From Syntrophomonadaceae bacterium (GTDB taxonomy: Bacteria > Bacillota_D > Dethiobacteria > DTU022 > UBA8154): a stretch of DNA of 14,985 bases. The number at the start of each line of letters is the position of its first letter. Position 1 is the stretch's first letter. Made by a program: the position numbers and the translations under genes. The stretch is from assembly GCA_007120815.1 (NCBI GenBank), contig SKMY01000036.1, forward strand, positions 1-14,985. The letters run 5' to 3'. Under the pieces are notes generated by a model that had not been told where the DNA came from, did not search any database, and worked only from the letters and a program-made list of their open reading frames with translations. Shown in pieces: positions 6,691 to 12,860 of the stretch.

Positions 6691-7212
6691 TTAATCCACA
6701 AAGGTAACCGTATCCTCCTCCGAACGTTTTGGCGTGGTCCGGCCGGGTTCGTTTGAGTAGCCCAGGGGAATCAAGGCCAGGGGCCGCAAGTGAGCCGGGT
6801 CAACACCCAGGGCCTTTGCTGCCACCTCTTCACGAAAAGCCCCAACCCAGCACCCGGCCAACCCTTCGGCCACGGCGGCCAGCAGCATGTTTTCCACGGC
6901 GGCTGCAGTGTCCTGTATGGCGTATAGTTCCACTCCCCGACGCCCGTAAGACTGTTGGGCGCGGGGCAGATCGGCACAAACAACCACGATCACCGGGGCT
7001 GAGAGCATCCAGGTCTGACCCAGGGCGGCATCAGCGAGCTTGTCCTGAATTTGCTTATTGCGGACGATATAAAAGGCCCAGGGCTGCACGTTTCCCGCAC
7101 TGGGTGCCAGCCTTGCCGCCTCCAAGAGTTTGTCGAGGGTTTCATCAGGAATTGGGTCGGGACGAAAGTACCGTATGCTTCGGCGCGCGCGTATACATTC
7201 GAAAAGTTCCAT
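6691..7212 (-). CDS. Nitroreductase-family flavoprotein
   Basis: A 173-residue protein from ATG 7212, behind CAGGAGGTG with 10-nt spacing. It is the usual short length of the minimal nitroreductase fold. Motifs in order are RARRSIR (8-14, phosphate of FMN), PSAGNVQPW (37-45, FMN ring), an alanine-rich helix with AAAVENMLLAA (about 103-113), and GLAGCWVGAF, the usual glycine-rich FMN loop. These enzymes use FMN and NAD(P)H to reduce nitro compounds, quinones or flavins as cytoplasmic dimers; the natural substrate cannot be predicted. It is downstream of and co-directional with the ydcZ-like gene, but a strong inverted repeat (7245-7283) stands just ahead of it, so it may be separately expressed. 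Confidence 0.93.
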   Translation of the reverse strand: MELFECIRARRSIRYFRPDPIPDETLDKLLEAARLAPSAGNVQPWAFYIVRNKQIQDKLADAALGQTWMLSAPVIVVVCADLPRAQQSYGRRGVELYAIQDTAAAVENMLLAAVAEGLAGCWVGAFREEVAAKALGVDPAHLRPLALIPLGYSNEPGRTTPKRSEEDTVTFVD

Positions 7213-7244
7213 CCGTAAAACTCACCTCCTGGGGAATTATACAT

Positions 7245-7283
7245 AAAACAGGGAACACGGCAGCGTATTGTTTTCCCTGTTTT
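7245..7283 (-). terminator. Strong inverted repeat upstream of the nitroreductase, possible terminator or operator
   Basis: AAAACAGGGAA (7245-7255) and TTCCCTGTTTT (7273-7283) are perfect 11-bp complements with a 17-nt loop. Read leftward, the stem ends in TTTT then ATGTATAATT, a passable U-tail after the ydcZ-like gene. The same stretch contains a TATAAT just ahead of the nitroreductase ribosome-binding site, so an operator role is also possible. Confidence 0.5.
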
Positions 7284-7284
7284 T

Positions 7285-7358
7285 TATTGTACCTGTATTG
7301 TACCTGCCCAGGGATTTTTTGGCAAGCAGTAAATGAACAAAGTGTAAATGAACAAAGT
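7285..7358 (+). repeat. Two short exact tandem duplications
   Basis: TATTGTACCTG is repeated twice head to tail (7285-7306). GTAAATGAACAAAGT is also repeated twice head to tail (7329-7358). Both are exact and fall between the nitroreductase and the ydcZ-like gene, next to a partial palindromic repeat. Confidence 0.85.
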
Positions 7359-7422
7359 AGAACCAGGAAATCCAGGAGAAGCACGTCCTCCGGGATCGGT
7401 GTTTTCCGGTTCCAGGAGAACC

Positions 7423-7440
7423 AGGAGAACCGTCCCCGCG
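7423..7440 (-). repeat. Partial palindromic repeat unit
   Basis: Core AGAACCGTCCCC (7426-7437) is flanked by AGG and GCGG. The preceding CCAGGAGAA words are also reiterated. The outer half-sites of the complete unit are not conserved here. Confidence 0.65.
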
Positions 7441-7464
7441 GTTTGGTGGGGTTATCCGTATTTA

Positions 7465-7911
7465 TTACTGCAGCAGCATCAACCGGGTCCCGGCGGCCAT
7501 GAGCACAAGGCCCAGTATTTTCCAATAGGAAAAAGGAACTGCCTCCAGTCCGAAGAGGCCGAAATGGTCGATGAACACAGCGGTGGCCACCTGGGCGGCC
7601 ACGATGGCCGTTGTGGCGTTGGCCACACCGATTTTCGGCATGCTGGCCACCACCCCGTAGGTGATCAGTACAATCAGAACCCCTCCCAAAAAGGTATACC
7701 AGGGCGCCTTGGACATGTTTCCCAGGTTTCCCTCCCCCAGGTTGAGGGGATAGAGAATAATCAAAACGGTGATCGTGCCGATCACCAGGACAATTAAGGT
7801 GGCCTCCAGGAGACCAACGATTTTACCCAGGGCGGAATTGAGGGCGCCCTGCAGCGCCATGGTTGAACCTGCCACGGCGGCAATGATAAATGCAAGCAAA
7901 CTTGTTTTCAT
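7465..7911 (-). CDS. YdcZ-type (DUF606) small DMT-superfamily membrane protein
   Basis: A 148-residue, very hydrophobic protein from ATG 7911, behind AAAGGAG. Five membrane segments are apparent, at about 5-25, 33-53, 70-90, 95-115 and 127-147. The family features GSTMALQGALNSALGK (about 15-30) near the N-terminus and the conserved ANATTAIVAAQ stretch near residue 100 match YdcZ/DUF606. The length is normal for the family. These are half-size relatives of drug/metabolite transporters that probably work as dimers in the cytoplasmic membrane; the substrate is unknown. A MITE-like element begins 28 nt upstream of its start codon and may have displaced or replaced its promoter. Confidence 0.9.
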   Translation of the reverse strand: MKTSLLAFIIAAVAGSTMALQGALNSALGKIVGLLEATLIVLVIGTITVLIILYPLNLGEGNLGNMSKAPWYTFLGGVLIVLITYGVVASMPKIGVANATTAIVAAQVATAVFIDHFGLFGLEAVPFSYWKILGLVLMAAGTRLMLLQ

Positions 7912-7938
7912 AAAGCAGCTCCTTTGCCGGTTTTATCC

Positions 7939-8089
7939 GTAACCGCTCAGGGCTGTTGTAAGTGAAGCTGTGGGGACGAAGGCTGCGGGGACGGTTCTGT
8001 CGTTTCGGGAGCGAAGCGATAGAAACGCGAAAGAACTGTCCCTGCTTCACAACAATGCATGTATAATAAGAAAAGGGCTGAGCAGTTAC
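7939..8089. mobile_element. MITE-like composite inverted-repeat element, copy 1
   Basis: The left end GTAACCGCTCAG and right end CTGAGCAGTTAC form a 12-bp terminal inverted repeat with one mismatch. Inside, a GCTGCGGGGACGGTTCTGTCG arm (split core at 7987-7998) faces a degenerate AAGAACTGTCCCTGCTTC arm, so most of the element can fold on itself. TTTTAT occurs 2 nt outside each end (7931-7936 and 8092-8097), a possible target duplication. There is no coding capacity. Confidence 0.6.
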
Positions 8090-8181
8090 GTTTTTATTAT
8101 TACCTGAATCGGCATAGTTAACAGCCCGGTTTCCAGAAAAAAACGGGCACGATGCCATCTAATTCCTTTTTTTGCCCACCA

Positions 8182-8427
8182 GTAAAATGATCCTGTGAAG
8201 CTGCGGGGACGGTTGTGTGCCACGAGCACACTGTCGCTTCCGGAGCGAAGCGAATGACCGACTTTTAGGGTAAGCGAAGCGAAGCTGCGGGGACGTAAGC
8301 GAAGCTGCGGGGACGGTTCTAGCGCTTCCAGAGCGGAGCGAAGGACCGAAGGGAAAGCGATAGAACCGTCCCCCTGCTTCGCGGCGTGAACGGAACAATA
8401 AAAAGGCTAGTCCTGGGCAGGATTTAC
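8182..8427. mobile_element. Rearranged composite inverted-repeat element
   Basis: It starts GTAAAATGATCCTG and ends CAGGATTTAC, giving imperfect terminal inverted repeats different from the other two copies. Its right part, 8295-8403, is a 109-bp near-copy (two differences seen) of 8538-8646. Its left part contains a GTGTGC/GCACAC stem (8215-8231) and a partial tandem duplication of the GTAAGCGAAGC... arm (8270-8320). Confidence 0.6.
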
Positions 8428-8517
8428 AAGGGCTTCTGTATAATAAAAGAGGTAAACCCTTCAGGTTGACCGGCGGGTTCAACCGGGGCACCTGTTCAGT
8501 TAAACCATTAAATCTGG

Positions 8518-8661
8518 GTAACTGCTCATGGCTGTTTGTAAGCGAAGCTGCGGGGACGGTTCTAGCGCTTCCAGAGCGGAGCGGAGGACCGAAGGGAAAG
8601 CGATAGAACCGTCCCCCTGCTTCGCGGCGTGAACGGAGCAATAAAAGAGCTGAGCAGCTAC
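8518..8661. mobile_element. MITE-like element, copy 2, with near-perfect 8-bp flanking duplication
   Basis: The 144-bp element begins GTAACTGCTCA and ends TGAGCAGCTAC (11-bp terminal inverted repeat, one mismatch). Immediate flanks are AAATCTGG (8510-8517) and AAATCTAG (8662-8669), 7 of 8 identical, as expected of a target-site duplication. Cores GGGGACGGTTCT (8552-8563) and AGAACCGTCCCC (8605-8616) face each other in a stem of about 30 bp. Confidence 0.7.
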
Positions 8662-8697
8662 AAATCTAGTATTCATCAGCCAGCGAGGGGGCATTTC

Positions 8698-9486
8698 GTG
8701 AAGATCGAGGAAATCCAGTTATCGCTGAAGGAAGAAAATATCGACTTAACCGGCTGGGTTTTTCGGCCACAAACATTAAAAAGGCACTCCCCCATGCTCA
8801 TACTCTGCCATGGCGTGCCCCGGGCCAGACCCTCCCCTGAAAGCCAGGAGGCCGTAAACAGCGACGGCGGGTATGCCGCCCTGGCGGAACGCTGCACCGT
8901 AAACCTGGGCATTCCCGTCTTCCATTTCAACTTCCGCGGCACGGGGGAAAGCAGCGGGAACTTTGACCTTTCCGGGTGGGTTCGCGACCTGGAAGCCGTT
9001 TTACAATACTGGCAGCAAAAAGACCCCGGGCTTGAGTTTATCCTCTGGGGTTTTAGCGGGGGCGCCGCCGTTTCCGCCCGGGTGGCCGGGAATAACCCCC
9101 GGGTTAAAGGCGTGGTCCTGGCTGCCTGCCCCGCTTTTTTTGAACCGATCTTCCCCCGGGAAAAACTGGGTGAAACCATCGACTGGTTTCGGCAGGTGGG
9201 CATCATCAAAGACCCCTGGTTTCCGGCGGACCCCCGGGCATGGTTGGAGGGAATATATGCGGTCAGGCCTGTGGACACGGTGGCCCGGATCTCGCCCGCA
9301 CCGCTTTTGATCCTTCACGGCACCATGGATGAGCTCATTCCCGTGGAGCAGGCGGAAATGCTGTATGAAAAGGCCGGAGAACCCAAAGAAAAAGCCCTGC
9401 TGGCCGGCGCAGGCCACCAGCTTAGAATTTACCCCGAAGCCGTCCAAACTGCCCTGTTGTGGCTGAAAGGCGTGCTGAACGCCTGA
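8698..9486 (+). CDS. Alpha/beta-hydrolase family protein
   Basis: With GTG 8698 (behind CGAGGGGG, 6 nt away) the protein has 262 residues. Canonical features in order are LILCHG (35-39, oxyanion strand), FRGTGES (79-85), the nucleophile elbow WGFSGG with Ser120, HGTMDELIP with the acid Asp211, and GAGHQL with the general base His240. The catalytic triad is complete. It resembles cytoplasmic serine hydrolases of the BAAT/dienelactone-hydrolase-like type; the substrate is unknown. A longer in-frame reading from GTG 8629 begins inside the MITE-like element and has no ribosome-binding site, so the shorter start is chosen. The gene is bracketed by repeat elements on both sides and is followed by the thioesterase gene 110 nt on. 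Confidence 0.9.
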   Translation: MKIEEIQLSLKEENIDLTGWVFRPQTLKRHSPMLILCHGVPRARPSPESQEAVNSDGGYAALAERCTVNLGIPVFHFNFRGTGESSGNFDLSGWVRDLEAVLQYWQQKDPGLEFILWGFSGGAAVSARVAGNNPRVKGVVLAACPAFFEPIFPREKLGETIDWFRQVGIIKDPWFPADPRAWLEGIYAVRPVDTVARISPAPLLILHGTMDELIPVEQAEMLYEKAGEPKEKALLAGAGHQLRIYPEAVQTALLWLKGVLNA

Positions 9487-9491
9487 AAGAT

Positions 9492-9561
9492 GGGAAAGCC
9501 GCCAGAACCCTCCCCCCAGCTTTACGGCGTGAGCGGAACGACAAGTAGGGTTGAGAAATAC
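9492..9561. repeat. Degenerate right half of the composite repeat element
   Basis: GGGAAAGCC, CAGAACCCTCCCCCC, GGCGTGAGCGGAACGACAA and AGGGTTGAGAAATAC line up in order with the right half of the complete elements, with many substitutions. It begins 6 nt after the hydrolase stop. No left half is visible. Confidence 0.6.
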
Positions 9562-9596
9562 CAGAAAACAACAAAATGATTAAGGAGGTTGATGTT

Positions 9597-9998
9597 ATGG
9601 ACATTAAGCCTGGATTAAAAGGTGAAGCCAGCATGGAAGTACGCGTCGGCAATACCGCTGTCGAAGTGGGCAGCGGAAGTGTACCGGTCTTTGCCACGCC
9701 CATGCTGGTGGCCATCATGGAGAATGCGGCCATCAATGCCATTAAGGACCACCTGCCCCAGGGAACGAGCAGCGTGGGAACAAAGGTGGAATGCCGTCAC
9801 ATGGCGGCAACACCCATCGGGATGACGGTTACGGCCCGGGCAGAACTGGTAGAAGTGGACAGGAAACGGCTCCTCTTTAAGGTCGAGGCCTTTGATAACG
9901 AGGAAAAGGTGGGTGAAGGAGAGCACGAACGGTTCCTCATCGACCTGGAGAAGTTCCTGGGACGCAGCGCAGAGAAAAAGGACCGGTTTGAGAAATAG
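9597..9998 (+). CDS. FlK-like hot-dog thioesterase
   Basis: A 133-residue protein. ATG 9597 lies 8 nt after AAGGAGG (9582-9588); the in-frame ATG 9576 precedes that ribosome-binding site and is rejected. The sequence follows the fluoroacetyl-CoA thioesterase (FlK) pattern: GSGSVPVFATP, MLVAIMENAA, GTSSVGTKVECRHMAATPIG and VGEGEHERFLID. The catalytic residues of FlK (Thr42, Glu50, His76) map to Thr34, Glu42 and His68 with exactly the same spacing (8 and 26). By family it hydrolyses an acyl-CoA in the cytoplasm. The true substrate is unlikely to be fluoroacetyl-CoA and is not known for most relatives. It may be co-transcribed with the hydrolase upstream, and it converges on the dpaB-like gene with 40 nt between stops and no clear terminator. 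Confidence 0.9.
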   Translation: MDIKPGLKGEASMEVRVGNTAVEVGSGSVPVFATPMLVAIMENAAINAIKDHLPQGTSSVGTKVECRHMAATPIGMTVTARAELVEVDRKRLLFKVEAFDNEEKVGEGEHERFLIDLEKFLGRSAEKKDRFEK

Positions 9999-10038
9999 CA
10001 ACTGGAGACGATACCCGGGAAGAAAAAACGCCATTCCT

Positions 10039-10599
10039 TCAGTGGGGGAAAATACAGTCCTCCCAGACGGCGGGTTCGATCCGCTGCCCTTGTAGGGCGG
10101 CAGCGCAGGTTTCAACCAGCAGATCGGTCCGGCAGAAAAATGAAGGGATATCGCTGTCCTGGTCTTGGCGGTTCCCATTTAACAACACCCCGAAGGGCAC
10201 GAAATAGACCTGCTCATGTTCCATGAGGCGGGACAGGTGGCGCAGTGTACCGTTGGGGTTATCTCGAAAAACCGGTAGCAGGACCAGGGGGACGGTCTGC
10301 TCATTTTTCACGTGCTTTACCAGGTAAAGCAGCAAGCTTTCCGATTCCGGTATAATAATCCAAAGATCCACCATTTTCTCTTTGGTGGTTTTATGTCTGT
10401 GCATGGCCCGTTCCAGGCTTTGAACCGGAACGGGTTTTTTGTGTACGCTTTCCTGCCTTGGGTCCAAAAGGACCAGGCAGATTTCAGCCCCGGCCACGAG
10501 CAAACGCTTTATTTCCCCGGTAATGGCCGGGTTTTGAAAGTTTGACATGGACAGGGCAACACCAATTCGTTTCCCAAAAAATGACCTGTTTGAACTCAT
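10039..10599 (-). CDS. Diverged dipicolinate synthase subunit B-like (SpoVFB/DpaB) protein
   Basis: A 186-residue protein from ATG 10599, 7 nt after GGGAGGTG. The in-frame reading from 10623 starts upstream of that site and is rejected. The N-terminus GKRIGVAL...EIKRLLVAGAE and the C-terminal half follow DpaB: a VPLVLLP strand, then VYFVPFG, then ETCAAALQGQRIEP. The two flavoprotein signatures are replaced: the TGSxC-type loop after GKRIG reads SMSNF, and the APCTGNT-type loop reads IPESESL. In spore formers DpaA/DpaB make dipicolinate from the lysine-pathway intermediate in the mother cell. Loss of both loops suggests that this paralogue does not bind FMN in the usual way. It lies 62 nt downstream of dapB, with no dpaA visible. 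The similarity is by eye, so the family call is moderate. Confidence 0.65.
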   Translation of the reverse strand: MSSNRSFFGKRIGVALSMSNFQNPAITGEIKRLLVAGAEICLVLLDPRQESVHKKPVPVQSLERAMHRHKTTKEKMVDLWIIIPESESLLLYLVKHVKNEQTVPLVLLPVFRDNPNGTLRHLSRLMEHEQVYFVPFGVLLNGNRQDQDSDIPSFFCRTDLLVETCAAALQGQRIEPAVWEDCIFPH

Positions 10600-10661
10600 T
10601 AAAAAACACCTCCCGGTCGTCACTTTACTATATGCGATTTGACACCGGGAAGTGCTCTTGG

Positions 10662-11462
10662 TTAAAAATCTATCAGGTTTTCCAGTCCGTACACCAGGCC
10701 CCGGGCTTCAACCACGTGTTTTACGGCTAAAACCACGCCGGGCATAAAGGAATTGCGGTCGTAGGAATCGTGGCGTATGGTGAGGGTCTGCCCCAAACCG
10801 CCGAAAATGACTTTCTGGTGGGCGATCAGCCCGCTTAACCTGACGCTGTGAATATGTACCTGGTCCAAGGCGGCACCCCGGGCCCCGGCCAGCTTGAGGA
10901 GATCCTCCCGGTCTTCCGGCATTTCCTTTCTTTCAGCGGCGATCATTTCTGCTGTTTTCAATGCCGTGCCCGAAGGGGCGTCAATCTTTTTATCGTGGTG
11001 CATTTCGATCACTTCGGCCTGGGAGAAATAACGGGAGGCGATAGCGGAAAACTTCATCATTAAAACCGCCCCCAGGGCAAAGTTCGGTGCAACCACCGCA
11101 CCTAACCCGGATTCGTTCACCTTGTTCTGGATATGCTCCAGGTCCGCCTGGGTAATGCCTGTCGTCCCTACTACCGGGCGGACACCGCACTCCAGGGCCA
11201 GGTCTATGTTGCTCATGACGGCCATGGGCGTGGAAAAATCCACCATCACCTGGGCCCGGCAGGCCTTTAAGGACTCCTTGTTAAGCCCGGTGATCACAAT
11301 GCCCGTTTCGCCTTTTTCAGCCAGGATGCCCGCATCTTCACCCTGCCCGAAAATATCAAAAGCCCCGACCAGCTCCAGCCCGGGTTCTTCCAGTACCGTG
11401 CGGCAAACTTCCCGTCCCATTCTGCCCCTGGCTCCGCTTACAGCAACCCGAATCGTGTTCAA
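10662..11462 (-). CDS. dapB: 4-hydroxy-tetrahydrodipicolinate reductase
   Basis: A 266-residue protein from TTG 11462, 9 nt after GGGAGG. The N-terminal Rossmann domain has VSGARGRMG (8-16), DFST (75-78) and GTTG (99-102). The central domain has PNFALG (126-131) and the catalytic signature MHHDKKIDAPSGTA with His155 and Lys159. The C-terminus has HSVRLSGLIAHQKVIFG and the closing GLENLIDF. The enzyme reduces the DapA product to tetrahydrodipicolinate with NAD(P)H, in diaminopimelate/lysine synthesis in the cytoplasm. The length is standard and the protein appears complete. It is first in a two-gene minus-strand unit with the DpaB-like gene and faces away from gap. A TTGACA-type promoter and a 16-bp perfect palindrome lie in its leader. 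Confidence 0.96.
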   Translation of the reverse strand: MNTIRVAVSGARGRMGREVCRTVLEEPGLELVGAFDIFGQGEDAGILAEKGETGIVITGLNKESLKACRAQVMVDFSTPMAVMSNIDLALECGVRPVVGTTGITQADLEHIQNKVNESGLGAVVAPNFALGAVLMMKFSAIASRYFSQAEVIEMHHDKKIDAPSGTALKTAEMIAAERKEMPEDREDLLKLAGARGAALDQVHIHSVRLSGLIAHQKVIFGGLGQTLTIRHDSYDRNSFMPGVVLAVKHVVEARGLVYGLENLIDF

Positions 11463-11514
11463 ACTGGTAAACCTCCCTTATCCTTATCGGCTGTAGTCCA
11501 TCATTGCCTTCATT

Positions 11515-11530
11515 AAATAGCGCGCTATTT
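11515..11530. promoter_or_regulatory. Perfect 16-bp palindrome in the dapB leader
   Basis: AAATAGCGCGCTATTT is perfectly self-complementary. It lies between the proposed dapB promoter and the dapB start, 53 nt upstream of the coding region. It could be a dimeric repressor site in DNA or a compact hairpin in the transcript. Confidence 0.45.
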
Positions 11531-11568
11531 TCCCTCCTACGCCAAGTTTTTCTCATCATACTGAATCT

Positions 11569-11597
11569 ATTCTCCTACAGAAGCCAAAAGATGTCAA
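11569..11597 (-). promoter_or_regulatory. Probable sigma-A promoter of dapB
   Basis: On the minus strand, TTGACA (11592-11597) is followed after 17 nt by GAGAAT (11569-11574, 4 of 6 matches to TATAAT). The -35 box is perfect and the spacing ideal. Transcription would begin near 11562, leaving a leader of about 100 nt. Confidence 0.5.
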
Positions 11598-11699
11598 GAA
11601 TTCCTTGCTTCAATAACGGGCAAATTATAGCAGGTGAAATGACGATTCAAAAACAGCTGCTTTTAATTCATATGCTGTGCATAGAGGAGGAAACAACGA

Positions 11700-12764
11700 A
11701 TGGTTATAAAAATTGGTATAAACGGTTTTGGACGAATCGGACGGGTTACATACCGCGCCATGCTGGAAAAAAACGGCACCCAGGTGGTTGCCGTGAACGA
11801 CCTGGCCGACAGCGGCACCCTGGCCCACCTGCTGCGTTACGACTCCCTTTACGGCACCATGCCCGGTGAAATAACGGGCGGGGATCATGCCCTATGGGTG
11901 GACGGGCGAAAGATCCACACCTATCAAGAAAAAAACCCGGAGAATATCCCCTGGGGTGAACTGGGCGTCGATATCGTGGTGGAAGCAACAGGGATTTTCC
12001 GGGATAGGGAAAGCGCCGGAAAGCACCTTCAGGCCGGTGCGAAAGGCGTCATTGTTACGGCGCCCATGAAAGATCCCGACCTGACCGTGGTGATGGGGGT
12101 TAATCACCAGCAGTTTCACCCCGGAAAACACCGGGTGCTTTCCAATGCCTCCTGCACCACCAACGCCCTGGCCCCGGTAGCCAAGGTTCTGCATCAGCAT
12201 TTCGGCTTGCTCAAAGGGCTGATGAACACCACTCACGCCTATACCAACGACCAGCGCCTGCTGGATTTCCCCCACAACGACCTGCGCCGGGCCCGTGCCG
12301 CCTTCCTCTCCTTGATACCAACCACCACGGGCGCCGCCCGGGCTGTGGGTGAGGTCCTTCCCGAACTGAAAGGGCGCATTGACGGCTTTGCCGTGCGGGT
12401 TCCCACCCCCACCGTTTCACTGCTGGACCTGGTGGTCTTACTGGAAAAGGAGACCACTTCCGAAGAGATCAATGAAACCTTCAGACAGGGGGCCGCAGAT
12501 ATGGGCATGCCGGACATTCTCGGCGTGAGCCAGGAACCCCTGGTTTCCATCGACTACAAGCGCTCACCCTATTCCAGCGTTGTGGACGCCCTAAGCACCA
12601 TGGTCGTCGACGGAAACATGGCCCGGGTGGTTTCCTGGTACGATAACGAGTGGAGCTATTGCTGCCGGATAGCGGACCTGGCCATCTACATGAAGAAACG
12701 GGAAATGGAGGAGAAACAGGCTGTCGGTGCAGGGAAAGAGCCGGGCCATCTCTCCATGGAGTAA
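11700..12764 (+). CDS. gap: Glyceraldehyde-3-phosphate dehydrogenase, type I
   Basis: A 354-residue protein from ATG 11700, behind AGAGGAGG. The NAD-binding fold begins INGFGRIGR (7-15), with VNDL (32-35). The catalytic domain has SNASCTTNALAP with the nucleophile Cys152, and His179 in THAYTNDQ. TTTGAARAVGEVLPEL and the closing SWYDNEWSY are also present. The enzyme converts glyceraldehyde 3-phosphate, phosphate and NAD+ to 1,3-bisphosphoglycerate in glycolysis and gluconeogenesis. NDL rather than NEL after the second strand favours a GAPDH over an erythrose-4-phosphate dehydrogenase. The C-terminus carries about 20 extra polar residues after the usual end. It stands alone here; other glycolytic genes are not in view, and late flagellar genes follow. 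Confidence 0.95.
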   Translation: MVIKIGINGFGRIGRVTYRAMLEKNGTQVVAVNDLADSGTLAHLLRYDSLYGTMPGEITGGDHALWVDGRKIHTYQEKNPENIPWGELGVDIVVEATGIFRDRESAGKHLQAGAKGVIVTAPMKDPDLTVVMGVNHQQFHPGKHRVLSNASCTTNALAPVAKVLHQHFGLLKGLMNTTHAYTNDQRLLDFPHNDLRRARAAFLSLIPTTTGAARAVGEVLPELKGRIDGFAVRVPTPTVSLLDLVVLLEKETTSEEINETFRQGAADMGMPDILGVSQEPLVSIDYKRSPYSSVVDALSTMVVDGNMARVVSWYDNEWSYCCRIADLAIYMKKREMEEKQAVGAGKEPGHLSME

Positions 12765-12791
12765 GGACCTCATTTTTTTCCCTCACACCCT

Positions 12792-12818
12792 TTACTTTTG
12801 CGGTCTGATTGACGATAG
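12792..12818 (+). promoter_or_regulatory. Possible sigma-28 (SigD/FliA) promoter ahead of flgM
   Basis: TTACTTTT (12792-12799, 5 of 8 to TAAAGTTT), an 11-nt spacer and GACGATAG (12811-12818, 6 of 8 to GCCGATAA) fit the flagellar sigma consensus, including the spacer length. It is placed 43 nt before the flgM ATG, where late flagellar control is expected. Confidence 0.45.
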
Positions 12819-12860
12819 ATTAAGTGAAGGCCATTTTAGGTTTCAAGAGGGTGAACACGT

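Larger units (their letters stand above)
7912..8697. other. 786-nt gene-free interval made largely of repeat elements
   Basis: The interval lies between the divergent ydcZ-like and hydrolase genes. It holds three composite inverted-repeat elements (7939-8089, 8182-8427, 8518-8661). The spacer 8090-8181 has a GCCCG...CGGGC stem around 8123-8148. Another spacer is 8428-8517. Minus-strand frames across 8159-8694 are low-complexity translations of the repeats (recurring RSRREAGGRFYRF-like peptides) and are not called. Confidence 0.7.

Noticed and set aside
8159..8694. Minus-strand coding frames through the repeats
   Set aside because: They encode the same arginine/serine-rich peptide several times because they are translations of the repeat arms; no ribosome-binding sites.
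8629..8697. GTG 8629 as the start of the hydrolase
   Set aside because: It lies inside the MITE-like element, whose other copy carries the same GTG with no gene after it; GTG 8698 has its own ribosome-binding site.
6449..9561. Complete insertion sequence
   Set aside because: No transposase frame exists between or beside the inverted repeats; only non-autonomous elements are supported.
9576..9596. ATG 9576 as the start of the FlK-like thioesterase
   Set aside because: It precedes the AAGGAGG that serves ATG 9597.
10064..10085. tRNA-like T-arm (GGTTCGATCC)
   Set aside because: It lies within the DpaB-like coding frame and no acceptor, D or anticodon arms can be found at the right distances.
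12753..12785. Terminator after gap (CTCCATGGAG then a T7 run)
   Set aside because: The palindrome has no room for a proper loop and is about 13 nt from the T-run, so no usable terminator hairpin forms.
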